Source: Clostridia bacterium
GTDB taxonomy: Bacteria > Bacillota_A > Clostridia > Christensenellales > Aristaeellaceae
NCBI GenBank assembly: GCA_017430945.1
Contig: JAFRMB010000075.1
Coordinates: 1 to 19,354, forward strand
DNA length: 19,354 bases
Direction: 5' to 3'
Both the position numbers and the translations under genes were made by a program. Positions 7,330 to 15,015 of the stretch are shown here, piece by piece; position 1 is the stretch's first letter; every line of letters begins with the position of its first letter. Under the pieces are notes generated by a model. The model did no database searches, had not been told where the DNA came from, and saw only the letters and a list, made by a program, of their open reading frames with translations.

Positions 7330-8601
7330 ATGAAGGGACAGGTACTGTATGCCGGGCAGGGCGGCGCCATCTCCGACGAACAGTTGCGCGCCGTGCTGAC
7401 TGACGCCTTCTCGGACTGCAGGGATCGCTTGAAAAAGGTCCTGCTGCTGGTTCCCGACTACACCCGCTTCCACTCCAACGCCGGCAAGATCGCCAACACG
7501 ATCTACCACATGCTCGAGGACACCTGCAGGGTCGACCTGCTGGAGGCTGTGGGCACCCACTTCGCCATGACCGACGAACAGGTCGAGCACATGTACGGCG
7601 ACATCCCAAAGGACCGCTTCATCGTGCACAACTGGCGTACCGACGTCGTGAAGATCGGCCAGGTCCCCGCGGATTTTGTCGCGGAGGTCTCCGGCGGCGT
7701 GTACGGCGAGCCTATCGACGTCGAGGTCAGCAAGCATCTCTACGACGGCTATGATCTCATCCTCTCCATCGGACAGGTCGTTCCCCACGAGGTCGTGGGC
7801 ATGGCCAACCATTCGAAGAACATTTTCGTCGGATGCGGCGGCAGCTCAATGATCAGTTCGTCCCATATCCTGGGCGCCTTCTATGGCACCGAGAAAATGA
7901 TGGGCCGGGATCACTCCCCCGTTCGCAAGGTCTTCGACTACGCTGCGGAGCATTTTCTCAAGGATCTGCCCATTTGGTACGCGCTGACCGTGACCACCGC
8001 GCCCGGCGGTGTGATCCAGATGCACGGGCTTTTTATCGGTGATGACCGCAGCTATTTCGACAAGGCCGTGGCCCTCGCGCAGGAGAAGAACATGACCTTC
8101 CTGGACGCGCCGGTGAAAAAGGTGGTCGCGTACCTGGACGGGTCAGAGTTCAAGACCACCTGGGTGGGCAACAAGTCGGTCTACCGCACCCGCATGGCCA
8201 TCGCCGACGGCGGCGAGCTGGTGGTGCTGGCACCGGGCGTCGAGACGTTCGGCGAGGATCCCGACAACGACGTGCTGATCCGCCGCTATGGCTACTGCGG
8301 CAGTCAGAAGGTCATCGACATGTGCAAGACCAACGATGATCTGAAGGCGAATCTCTCCGCTGCGGCGCATCTGATCCAGGGCTCCACCGACGGCCGCTTC
8401 ACGATCACCTACTGCACCAGACTGGTGAGCAAGGAAGAGATCGAGAGCGTGTGCTTCAACTATATGCCCTACGACGAGGCCGTCAAACGCTATGATCCCG
8501 CCAAACTGAAGCCGGGCTACAACACCCTGCCCGATGGCGAAGAGATCTATTTCGTCCCCAATCCCGCGCTGGGCCTGTGGGCCTGTAAAAATAACTTTTG
8601 A
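7330..8601 (+). CDS. LarA-family nickel-pincer-dependent racemase/epimerase homologue (candidate sugar-acid 2-epimerase)
   Basis: Protein of 423 residues in the lactate racemase (LarA, DUF2088) superfamily, which inverts alpha-hydroxyacids at C2 by hydride transfer to a nickel-pincer nucleotide. Recognisable family positions: the DxTR motif in VPDYTR (D43, R46), the catalytic histidine in AVGTHFAMTDEQ (H77), PHEVVG (H153), the probable cofactor-attaching lysine in NHSKNIFVG (K163), the probable nickel-binding H179 in SSSHILG, and NKSVYRTRMAIADGGELVVL (K282). Assignment of these to LarA catalytic residues is from memory of the family, not an alignment. The superfamily includes D-gluconate 2-epimerases, which fits the neighbouring mannonate-type dehydrogenase and gluconokinase-like kinase better than lactate does. 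An AGGAGGT site precedes the ATG. The cofactor genes larB/C/E are not in the window. Confidence 0.85.
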   Translation: MKGQVLYAGQGGAISDEQLRAVLTDAFSDCRDRLKKVLLLVPDYTRFHSNAGKIANTIYHMLEDTCRVDLLEAVGTHFAMTDEQVEHMYGDIPKDRFIVHNWRTDVVKIGQVPADFVAEVSGGVYGEPIDVEVSKHLYDGYDLILSIGQVVPHEVVGMANHSKNIFVGCGGSSMISSSHILGAFYGTEKMMGRDHSPVRKVFDYAAEHFLKDLPIWYALTVTTAPGGVIQMHGLFIGDDRSYFDKAVALAQEKNMTFLDAPVKKVVAYLDGSEFKTTWVGNKSVYRTRMAIADGGELVVLAPGVETFGEDPDNDVLIRRYGYCGSQKVIDMCKTNDDLKANLSAAAHLIQGSTDGRFTITYCTRLVSKEEIESVCFNYMPYDEAVKRYDPAKLKPGYNTLPDGEEIYFVPNPALGLWACKNNF

Positions 8602-8611
8602 GGTGATCATC

Positions 8612-10231
8612 ATGAAGCTTTGCGAACGGGAAATCCTCCAGAACAGACAAGCGTGGCTCGACAAGGGCTACAGGCTCCCCGAATTCGACCTGGCCGGCAT
8701 CCATGCCGCTACCAAGGCCGATCCCGAGTGGATCCACTTTGGCGCCGGCAACATCTTCCGCGCGTTCATCGCCTCCTTTGTTCAGGAGCTGCTGAATGAA
8801 GGCAAGCTCGAAAAGGGCCTGATCGTCGCCGAGGGCTACGACTATGAGATCATCGACGCCGCCTATCGCGGCTTCGACAACATGTGCCTGTCCGTGACGC
8901 TGAAGCACGACGGCAGCATCGACAAGACAGTCGTCGCCAGCATCGCCGAATCCCTGAAGATCGATCCGGCTTCCCCGGACTACGATCGCGTCAAGGCGAT
9001 CTTCCGCAACCCGTCCCTCAAGATGGCGAGCTTCACCATCACCGAAAAGGGCTATGCCGTAAAGGCGCCCGACGGCAGCTTTGCCCCCGCCATCGTGAAG
9101 GACTTTGAGGCCGGCCCGGAAGCCGTTCAGAGCTACATCGGCAAGGTGGCCGCTCTGGTCTGGACCCGTTACATGGCAGGCCAGCTCCCCATCGCCATGG
9201 TCAGCATGGACAACTGCTCCCACAACGGCACCAAGCTGTATGAGGCCATCAACACCTTCGCCGAGGAATGGTGCAAGCGCGGCGTCGTGGACGAGGGATT
9301 CGTCAAATACGTCAACGACCGCGAAAAGGTCGGCTTCCCCTGGTCCATGATCGACAAGATCACCCCCCGCCCGGATGCAAAGGTCATCGAGATCCTCAAG
9401 GCAGACGGCTTCGAAGGCACGGACGCCGTGAAGACCGCCAAGGGCACGTTCGTCGCACCGTTCGTCAACGCCGAGGAGACGCAGTATCTCGTGATCGAGG
9501 ACTGGTTCCCCAATGGCCGCCCCGCCATCGACAGCGCCCGCGGCGTCATGTTCGCCGAACGTGAGACGGTCGACAAGGTCGAGCGCATGAAGGTCTGCAC
9601 CTGCCTCAATCCGCTGCACACCGCCATGTCCGTGTACGGCTGCATGCTCGGCTATACCCTGATCTCCGAAGAGATGAAGGATCCCGACCTCAGGAAGCTG
9701 GTCGAAGTGATCGGCTACAAGGAAGGTCTGCCGGTCGTCGTGGATCCCGGCGTGCTGAATCCCAAAGAGTTCATCGACACCGTCGTCAATGTGCGTCTGC
9801 CCAATGTGTTCATGCCCGATTCTCCGCAGCGCATCGCCACCGACACTTCACAGAAGCTGGCCATCCGCTTCGGTGAGACCATCAAGGCATACCAGAAGCG
9901 TCCCGACCTGAACGTCGCGGATCTGAAGATCATCCCGCTCGTATTTGCCGGCTGGATGAGGTACGTCATGGGGATCGACGATAATGGGCAGCCCTTCACG
10001 CCCAGCGACGATCCGCTGCTCGCAGATGCTCAGGCTGCCGTCGCAGGCATCAAACTGGGCGACAAGGGACCGTTCCACGATATGCTCAAGCCCATGTTCT
10101 CCAACGCCCGCATCTTCGGCGTCGACCTCTATGAGGCCGGCCTCGGCGAACTGGCGGAGAAGTACTTTACGGAGCTCGTCGCCGGCCCCGGTGCCGTTCG
10201 CGCAACGCTCAAAAAGTATCTGTACGCATGA
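8612..10231 (+). CDS. Long-chain mannitol dehydrogenase family oxidoreductase (D-mannonate/fructuronate type)
   Basis: NAD(P)-dependent polyol or sugar-acid dehydrogenase of 539 residues. The N-terminal Rossmann half has HFGAGNIFRAF (42-52) for dinucleotide binding; SMDNCSHNG (198-206) carries the family asparagine motif. The catalytic segment is MKVCTCLNPLHTA, with K327, N333 and H336; the Lys-Asn distance is six, one more than the K-x4-N-x2-H I recall from mannitol 2-dehydrogenase. The start at 8612 is set by GAGGTGA overlapping the LarA stop, ten bases upstream, implying translational coupling. With a LarA-type C2 epimerase before it, the best guess is oxidation of D-mannonate (or another aldonate) to a fructuronate-type keto acid. 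Mannitol or altronate-type substrates remain possible. Confidence 0.86.
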   Translation: MKLCEREILQNRQAWLDKGYRLPEFDLAGIHAATKADPEWIHFGAGNIFRAFIASFVQELLNEGKLEKGLIVAEGYDYEIIDAAYRGFDNMCLSVTLKHDGSIDKTVVASIAESLKIDPASPDYDRVKAIFRNPSLKMASFTITEKGYAVKAPDGSFAPAIVKDFEAGPEAVQSYIGKVAALVWTRYMAGQLPIAMVSMDNCSHNGTKLYEAINTFAEEWCKRGVVDEGFVKYVNDREKVGFPWSMIDKITPRPDAKVIEILKADGFEGTDAVKTAKGTFVAPFVNAEETQYLVIEDWFPNGRPAIDSARGVMFAERETVDKVERMKVCTCLNPLHTAMSVYGCMLGYTLISEEMKDPDLRKLVEVIGYKEGLPVVVDPGVLNPKEFIDTVVNVRLPNVFMPDSPQRIATDTSQKLAIRFGETIKAYQKRPDLNVADLKIIPLVFAGWMRYVMGIDDNGQPFTPSDDPLLADAQAAVAGIKLGDKGPFHDMLKPMFSNARIFGVDLYEAGLGELAEKYFTELVAGPGAVRATLKKYLYA

Positions 10232-10240
10232 CACACGACT

Positions 10241-10312
10241 TCCGCGATCCTTGTCCCGGATCGCGGAGGACGCAAAACGCTTCGGGAGCGCGCTCCCGAA
10301 GCGTTTTTGCGT
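10241..10312. terminator. Tandem hairpins forming a bidirectional terminator between convergent operons
   Basis: The first hairpin pairs TCCGCGATCC (10241-10250) with GGATCGCGGA (10258-10267). The second is a 17-bp perfect inverted repeat (10274-10290 with 10291-10307) built on AAAACGCTTCGGGAGCG. With one bulged T it extends another four pairs outward to 10270 and 10312. The second has A-run and T-run arms, so it should terminate both the dehydrogenase transcript and the epimerase transcript. Confidence 0.85.
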
Positions 10313-10330
10313 CCGATCCCAGACGGGATA

Positions 10331-11188
10331 TCAGTCGAGGCGACGAGCCGCCTCCTCGATCCTGTCGCGCACAAAGCGATTGGTGCGCGACAGCCGATCC
10401 TGCCAGTCCGCGCTGCCGTCATGCCAAAACTCGGCGGTGAACAGCCTGATCCCGAGCCCGAGCGCCTGCTTCACGCCGTTCACAAAGTCCACGCGGCCAT
10501 CGCCAAAGTCCATATCGCGGTATTTGCCGGGCACCGTCTCCTTGAGATGCATGGCGTAGGTATGGCCTTTGCCGGCACGGATCTCCGCCGCCACGTCCAG
10601 GCCGTAGAGCTCGCACGCATTCGTCAGGTTGCCGAGATCCGGATACATGCCCAGATAGAGAGAATCGATGTCATTGACATAGGCCATGCCCTTGGACACG
10701 GTGTCCATAAAAGGCGTCTCCATGGTCTCAAACCCCATGGCGACCCCGTGGCGTGCCGCGATCTCGACACTTTTGGCCAGGTTCTCGGCAAACAGCGCGC
10801 GCGTATCCTCGCCGCCTTCCTCGTAGTACACGTCATAGCCTGCCAGCTGGATCACGCGGACGCCTGTGTCGCACGAGAATTCGATCGCCTTTTCCATGAT
10901 CTCCATGCCCCTGCGCCGGATCTCCGGGTCGCGGCTCCCAAGCGGATACTTCCGGTGTCCGCTCAGACACATCGTGCGGATGGGCACGCCGGTCTGTGCC
11001 TCCGTGCGCACCAGTTCCAGCCGTTCTTCCGCAGACCAGTCCAGCCGGCTGAGACGCGCGTCGGTCTCATCGATGCTGATCTCAAGCTGGTCAAACCCTG
11101 CCGCCTTCGTCGCGCAGAGCATATCCCGCCAGCTCATGCCCGTGGGCATGGATTTTTCATAAAGCCCCAGTCTGTATTGGATCTGCAT
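10331..11188 (-). CDS. ulaE: L-ribulose/L-xylulose-5-phosphate 3-epimerase, UlaE/SgbU type
   Basis: TIM-barrel epimerase of 285 residues (UlaE of E. coli is 284), which interconverts L-xylulose 5-phosphate and L-ribulose 5-phosphate. The four metal-binding acidic and histidine positions of UlaE are matched by E154 (GFETMETPFMDT), D184 (YPDLGNLTNA), H214 (AMHLKETVPGKYRDMDFGDG) and E253 (TAEFWHDG). Family motif QLAGYDVYYEE is at 114-124. The ATG at 11186-11188 starts two bases after the kinase stop, with GGAGGG in the last kinase codons, so the two are coupled. A longer frame upstream lies within the kinase and is not used. The L-ribulose-5-phosphate 4-epimerase normally completing this pathway is not in the window. 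Confidence 0.9.
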   Translation of the reverse strand: MQIQYRLGLYEKSMPTGMSWRDMLCATKAAGFDQLEISIDETDARLSRLDWSAEERLELVRTEAQTGVPIRTMCLSGHRKYPLGSRDPEIRRRGMEIMEKAIEFSCDTGVRVIQLAGYDVYYEEGGEDTRALFAENLAKSVEIAARHGVAMGFETMETPFMDTVSKGMAYVNDIDSLYLGMYPDLGNLTNACELYGLDVAAEIRAGKGHTYAMHLKETVPGKYRDMDFGDGRVDFVNGVKQALGLGIRLFTAEFWHDGSADWQDRLSRTNRFVRDRIEEAARRLD

Positions 11189-11190
11189 AT

Positions 11191-12720
11191 TTAACCCTCC
11201 ACACACTTCTGCATGTCGTCCCAAAGCGGATCGAGGCATTCGATGATCCGCTTGTAGAGCTGATATCTCTTGTCATACGCCGCGTGCGCCCTGGCGTCAG
11301 GCTCAACACGCACACCGACCGGGCACATCGCCTTTCCGGCCGCCTCAAGCGACGGATAGGCGCCGGTCGCCGCGGCGACCGAGATCGCGCATCCGAGCGC
11401 GCCGGTCTCGTTGACTTCGACGGTCTCCACCGGGAGCCCGAGGATATCCGAGAACATCTGCGTCCACACCTTCGACTTTGCCGCGCCGCCCGCCAGGCGG
11501 ATGCAGTCCGGCGGGGTCTGACGCGTTGCGAGCAGCTTCTCCAGATGCCAGCGGTGGCAATAGACGATGCCCTCATAGACGCTGCGCACCATGTGCGCCC
11601 GCGTATGGCTCACATCCATCCCGATGAAACTGCCCATCGCGTTCGGATGCACATTGCTGGCCATCAGGAACGGGTGGAAGATGGGCACGAACTGCTCGGG
11701 ATCGATGGAGGAGACCCAGCTGTTCATCTCATCATAGACGCTTCGACCGTTCGCCTTTGCCGCCGCGCGGACCTCCGGCAAGAGGTTCTTGATGAACCAT
11801 TCGTTGTTGCCGGCAGAAGTCGGGCTGGATTCCTCGATCAGATAATACTCCGGCAGCGCAAAGAGCGAATTCATCTTCACCTTGCCGTCGACGACCGGCG
11901 CCTTGCGCAGATACTCATTGATGCTCCATGTACCTGCGATCATACAGATATTGCGATCGTCCAGAACGTTCACGGCGATGGCGCAGGCATCGATATCGAA
12001 CATGCCCCCCGCCACTGGCGTTCCCGGATTGAGCCCGCAGCGCGCAGCCGCCTCATCTGACACGCGTCCGGCGATGTCGAGAGAGCTGCACAGAGGCGGC
12101 AAAGCTTCGCGGATCCGCGACAGCCCGAAGATCGCGAGCAGGTCATCATCGTACTGGCGGGTATACAGGTTCACGAGATTCGCACCGGAGTAATCGGTGA
12201 TCTCAGCCCTGGCCTCACCGGTCAGGCGGAAGCGCACGTAGTCCTTGCACTCGAATACCCACTCGATGTTGTCCATGACTTCCGGTTCATTGTCCTGAAG
12301 CCAGGCGAGCAAAGCGACGGGCTGACAGGCCATCACGTGCTGGCAGGACAACTCGAATGCGCGCGCCTCGGTCCCGTCCGCTGCCCACTTGACCGGATAA
12401 GCGTAGGCGCGATTGTCCGTCGAGATGATGCCGTTGCGGGCAGGCTTCCCATCCTTGCCCCACAGATACAGTCCCTTGCCGTGACCGCAGATGGAGACGC
12501 CGGCGATATCATCCGGCGATACGCCCGTCTTTTCCAGAGCATCGTGGATGACGCCGCAGTTGGCCTCCCACATCTCCTCCATGTCGCGCTCTGTCCAGCC
12601 CGGCCTGGGTGTGATCATGCGCGTCTCGCGGCTGGCCACGCCGATCTCGCGGCCCTTTGCATCATATATCGCCGCCTTGGTGGTCGTGCCTCCGTTGTCC
12701 AGTCCCATGAAATACTTCAT
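11191..12720 (-). CDS. FGGY-family carbohydrate kinase, L-xylulokinase (LyxK)-like
   Basis: ATP-dependent ketose kinase, 509 residues. The N-terminal nucleotide loop is intact (GLDNGGTTTKAAIYD, 6-20). Other FGGY features are CGHGKGLYLWG (79-88), the substrate-binding TDNRA (101-105), the catalytic aspartate within GGMFDIDACAI (D244 by spacing, D242 the alternative), GTWSINEY (263-270) and the C-terminal LAGGAAKSKVWTQMFSD stretch. The start at 12720 has a GGGAGGG site seven bases upstream. Coupling to a UlaE-type 3-epimerase points to L-xylulose, or a related keto sugar such as 3-keto-L-gulonate, as substrate. It differs strongly from the other FGGY kinase in the window and is not a recent duplicate. 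Confidence 0.87.
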   Translation of the reverse strand: MKYFMGLDNGGTTTKAAIYDAKGREIGVASRETRMITPRPGWTERDMEEMWEANCGVIHDALEKTGVSPDDIAGVSICGHGKGLYLWGKDGKPARNGIISTDNRAYAYPVKWAADGTEARAFELSCQHVMACQPVALLAWLQDNEPEVMDNIEWVFECKDYVRFRLTGEARAEITDYSGANLVNLYTRQYDDDLLAIFGLSRIREALPPLCSSLDIAGRVSDEAAARCGLNPGTPVAGGMFDIDACAIAVNVLDDRNICMIAGTWSINEYLRKAPVVDGKVKMNSLFALPEYYLIEESSPTSAGNNEWFIKNLLPEVRAAAKANGRSVYDEMNSWVSSIDPEQFVPIFHPFLMASNVHPNAMGSFIGMDVSHTRAHMVRSVYEGIVYCHRWHLEKLLATRQTPPDCIRLAGGAAKSKVWTQMFSDILGLPVETVEVNETGALGCAISVAAATGAYPSLEAAGKAMCPVGVRVEPDARAHAAYDKRYQLYKRIIECLDPLWDDMQKCVEG

Positions 12721-12781
12721 GCTTCCGCCCTCCCGAATGCGCGTCGGCGTGCCCTGCCGCGCGCTGCATGTTATCACTTCT

Positions 12782-12810
12782 AATCTATCAGTAAATCCAC
12801 GTTTTGTCAA
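12782..12810 (-). promoter_or_regulatory. Promoter of the FGGY kinase-UlaE operon
   Basis: On the minus strand TTGACA (12805-12810) and TAGATT (12782-12787) are 17 bases apart. The start would be near 12775, giving a leader of about 55 bases. It is back to back with the thioesterase promoter in a 254-base divergent gap. Confidence 0.65.
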
Positions 12811-12912
12811 TCTGTACGGGGAGATTTTCACCGCCGCCACGCATTATTCGGATCTGTCGCGAGAACCATTGATCCGATCGGCTTCCCCGCCTCTCCACAT
12901 CGGTCATACGGA

Positions 12913-12942
12913 TTGACCGCTCGAACCGCCATGTGATATACT
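12913..12942 (+). promoter_or_regulatory. Promoter of the hotdog thioesterase gene
   Basis: TTGACC (12913-12918) and TATACT (12937-12942) are separated by 18 bases, with a TGA extension directly upstream of the -10. Transcription would start near 12949, about 25 bases before the start codon. Confidence 0.6.
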
Positions 12943-12974
12943 GTAGCCGTAAACCTTATTCGGGAGGGATCCGG

Positions 12975-13373
12975 ATGGCAACCTTCAACGATGTCGCGGA
13001 AGCGCGCATCTATTTCGCTGACGACCGATTTGCCGTGGAAAACGACATGACCATAGAAGCCATCGGCGAGGATTGGAGCACCTGCAGCATGGAGATCGGG
13101 CGGCGGCACCTGAACGCCAACGGCCATGTGATGGGCGGCGCGATCTTCACGCTGGCTGATTTTGCCTTTGCCGTCGCATGCAACAATGTCCATCGCCCGA
13201 CCGTCGGTCTTCAGGTCAGCATCAATTTTCTGAGCACGACGCGCGGCAGCAAACTCATCGCCCATGCCAAGTGCATCCGCAACGGTCGGACCACCTGTGT
13301 CTACAACGTCGATGTCATCGACGATCTCGGCTGCGACATCGCCCAGTTCATCGGCACGGGTTACAAGGCTTAG
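12975..13373 (+). CDS. PaaI-family hotdog-fold thioesterase
   Basis: A 132-residue acyl-CoA thioesterase-like protein. The family motif is clear in HLNANGHVMGGAIFTLAD (45-62): N47 and G50, the GG pair 54-55 opening the long hotdog helix, and the acidic D62. The position before GG is Met rather than the more common His. A second block is VGLQVSINFLSTTRGSKLIAHA (77-98). The start at 12975 follows GGGAGGG with a six-base spacer; a longer upstream frame overlaps the promoter. It stands alone, convergent with the S41 protease gene, so context does not reveal the acyl substrate. Confidence 0.88.
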   Translation: MATFNDVAEARIYFADDRFAVENDMTIEAIGEDWSTCSMEIGRRHLNANGHVMGGAIFTLADFAFAVACNNVHRPTVGLQVSINFLSTTRGSKLIAHAKCIRNGRTTCVYNVDVIDDLGCDIAQFIGTGYKA

Positions 13374-13398
13374 TTACTTTGCACCTTCTGCTTTCGCA

Positions 13399-13440
13399 AA
13401 ACATAGCGAGCGGCACGATCACGTGTCGCTCGCATGTTTT
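13399..13440. terminator. Bidirectional terminator between thioesterase and S41 protease genes
   Basis: GCGAGCGGCACG (13406-13417) pairs with CGTGTCGCTCGC (13422-13433) around an ATCA loop, with one G-U pair. Flanking AAACAT and ATGTTTT extend the stem with a single bulged base and give T-runs in both directions. It serves both convergent genes. Confidence 0.85.
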
Positions 13441-13456
13441 ATCGGTCGTCTTAAGA

Positions 13457-14737
13457 TCACTCTTCCGCGGCGCTGACGGCCTCCGTCGTCATCTCCTCTG
13501 GCGTCGCTGCCGTTGTGGCACGTTTTTCAATGAGCGTTTCCAGCACCCTGATCCCCTCTCTGAGTTGATTGTCAGCCTCGGGATCCGGGTCTATCGGCAC
13601 GCGATCGCCCTCGAAAGCGATCTCAACGTCAGGCGTGACGCCTACACCGTGGATGGAGCGTCCGTTTGCGTCATAGTAGCTCGAGGTGGTCAGCTGCATG
13701 GCGGCGCCGTCCTCATCAAAGCTCACCAGCGTCTGCACGATGCCCTTGCCGAAGGTCGTCGTGCCGACCACCATGCCCCGGTCGAGCGCCTGCACGGAAG
13801 CGGCCAGTATCTCCGATGCACTGGCAGACATCCCGTTCGTCAGCACGACGACGGGAAGGTCATCGTAGGCCTCATCCGAGTAGTAGTCGATCTTTTTGCC
13901 GTCGCGCTCCTGTATGTAGACGATGACCCCCTTCGGCAGGATGCTGTCGGCGATCCGGTTCACGGTGGTCAGCATCCCACCGGGATCGTTTCGGACATCG
14001 ATGATCATGCCCCTTGCGCCCTGTTCATTGAACGATGCCAGTGCCTCCTCGAATCGTTCGGCCGCGTCGCCCAGGAACTGACCGATGGAAACGTATCCGA
14101 TGCCATTTTCGAGCATCCGGTAGTCCACATAGCTGACGCTGACGTCGGAGCGCATCACGGTCGCCTTCAGCCGCTCCTCGCCCCTCAGGATGCTCAGATC
14201 GACGCTCGTGTTCTCCTCGCCGCGTATCATCGCGACTGCTTCTTCATAGGTCTTCCCGCCCTCGCCGATGCGCTGTCCGTCGATGCCCGTGATCAGATCC
14301 CCAGCCTGCAACCCGGCTGATTCGGCCGGCGTCTGAGGATATACCCGGATGACTTCGATGTACCCGTCCGGATTTTCGCCGATAAGGACGCCGATGCCGC
14401 GGTACAGCCCGTTGCTGTTTTGCCGCTCGCGAAGGAATTGCTCCGGCGTATAATAAAAGGTATAGACGTCTTCCGTAGCCGATGTCATGCCCCGTATCGC
14501 GCCGAGCACGAGCGCATCCTCATCCAGAGGCTGATAATACTGCTTCAGCAGGACATCGCGCACCTCGTCCAGGCGCTTGTATCGCTCGATCAGATCGTAT
14601 TGTTCCTGAGAGACCCAGTACACCCCACCGGATCCTGTGCTGCGATTGGTCAGCATCATCGTCGCAGTCGACGCGATGACAGCGACCATGATAAAAGCCC
14701 AGATCAGCGCTGCGGTGCGCGCAAAGCGATTCTTCAT
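13457..14737 (-). CDS. S41-family C-terminal processing protease (CtpA/CtpB type)
   Basis: Membrane-anchored serine protease of 426 residues acting outside the membrane on protein C-termini. One N-terminal hydrophobic segment (about 9-29) is a signal anchor. A short helical region is followed by a PDZ domain (about 110-190: YRGIGVLIGENPDGYIEV, SAGLQAGDLITGIDG). The catalytic S41 core has DVRNDPGG (247-254), the nucleophile S306 in NGMSASASEIL, and K331 with Q335 in FGKGIVQ; the 25-residue Ser-Lys and 4-residue Lys-Gln spacing fits CtpB. The C-terminal tail is acidic and Thr/Ala-rich. GGAGGG lies upstream of the ATG. It is monocistronic as far as can be seen; the substrate is unknown. Confidence 0.93.
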   Translation of the reverse strand: MKNRFARTAALIWAFIMVAVIASTATMMLTNRSTGSGGVYWVSQEQYDLIERYKRLDEVRDVLLKQYYQPLDEDALVLGAIRGMTSATEDVYTFYYTPEQFLRERQNSNGLYRGIGVLIGENPDGYIEVIRVYPQTPAESAGLQAGDLITGIDGQRIGEGGKTYEEAVAMIRGEENTSVDLSILRGEERLKATVMRSDVSVSYVDYRMLENGIGYVSIGQFLGDAAERFEEALASFNEQGARGMIIDVRNDPGGMLTTVNRIADSILPKGVIVYIQERDGKKIDYYSDEAYDDLPVVVLTNGMSASASEILAASVQALDRGMVVGTTTFGKGIVQTLVSFDEDGAAMQLTTSSYYDANGRSIHGVGVTPDVEIAFEGDRVPIDPDPEADNQLREGIRVLETLIEKRATTAATPEEMTTEAVSAAEE

Positions 14738-15015
14738 CGATACCCTCCAGTGGCCGTCGGGGAAAGTGTTCCCATTTTATACATCAAACTCATGTGTAGC
14801 GCCGCTCCGGACAGGACGTATCGTTCCGGAATGCGACAAGAATCCGGATCGGCCCGCTGCCAGTGATGCCCAAACAAACATGGGGCGGCATGGACATAAC
14901 GCCCTGCCGCACACATCATGCACACTTGCTCCAGGCGTCGTCACGCCACCCCGCAGGTCAAACAGTCGTCGGGCGAGCATGCCCGCGCATAGGTTTAAAC
15001 CCGTGCACCCGCCGA
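14738..15015. other. 278-base intergenic gap without a supported gene
   Basis: The gap lies between the PucR-type regulator stop and the protease start. Short open frames in it lack ribosome binding sites and have no recognisable protein character. Visible are the protease -10, a palindrome GGTTTAAACC (14992-15001) just after the regulator gene, and a weak GCGGCA/TGCCGC stem (14883-14908 region) without a T-run. No convincing terminator for the regulator was found. Confidence 0.4.
14776..14781 (-). promoter_or_regulatory. Possible -10 element for the S41 protease gene
   Basis: TATAAA on the minus strand, in the run TGATGTATAAAATG, lies about 38 bases before the start codon. No acceptable -35 is present 16-18 bases upstream, so this is a weak call. 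Confidence 0.3.

Noticed and set aside
7330..8601. Calling this gene lactate racemase (larA) outright
   Set aside because: The superfamily covers several substrates and the neighbours point to sugar acids; motif reading cannot settle the substrate, so no gene symbol is given.
12767..12776. CATGTTATCA near the start site of the LyxK-like operon, resembling the CATGTTTCA operator arm
   Set aside because: It has an extra base inside the arm, no inverted partner nearby, and breaks the GT-N3-AC spacing, so a shared regulator is not supported.
14863..15015. Open frame running through the gap upstream of the S41 protease and into the PucR-type gene
   Set aside because: No ribosome binding site, no protein-like composition, and most of its length is antisense to the regulator gene.
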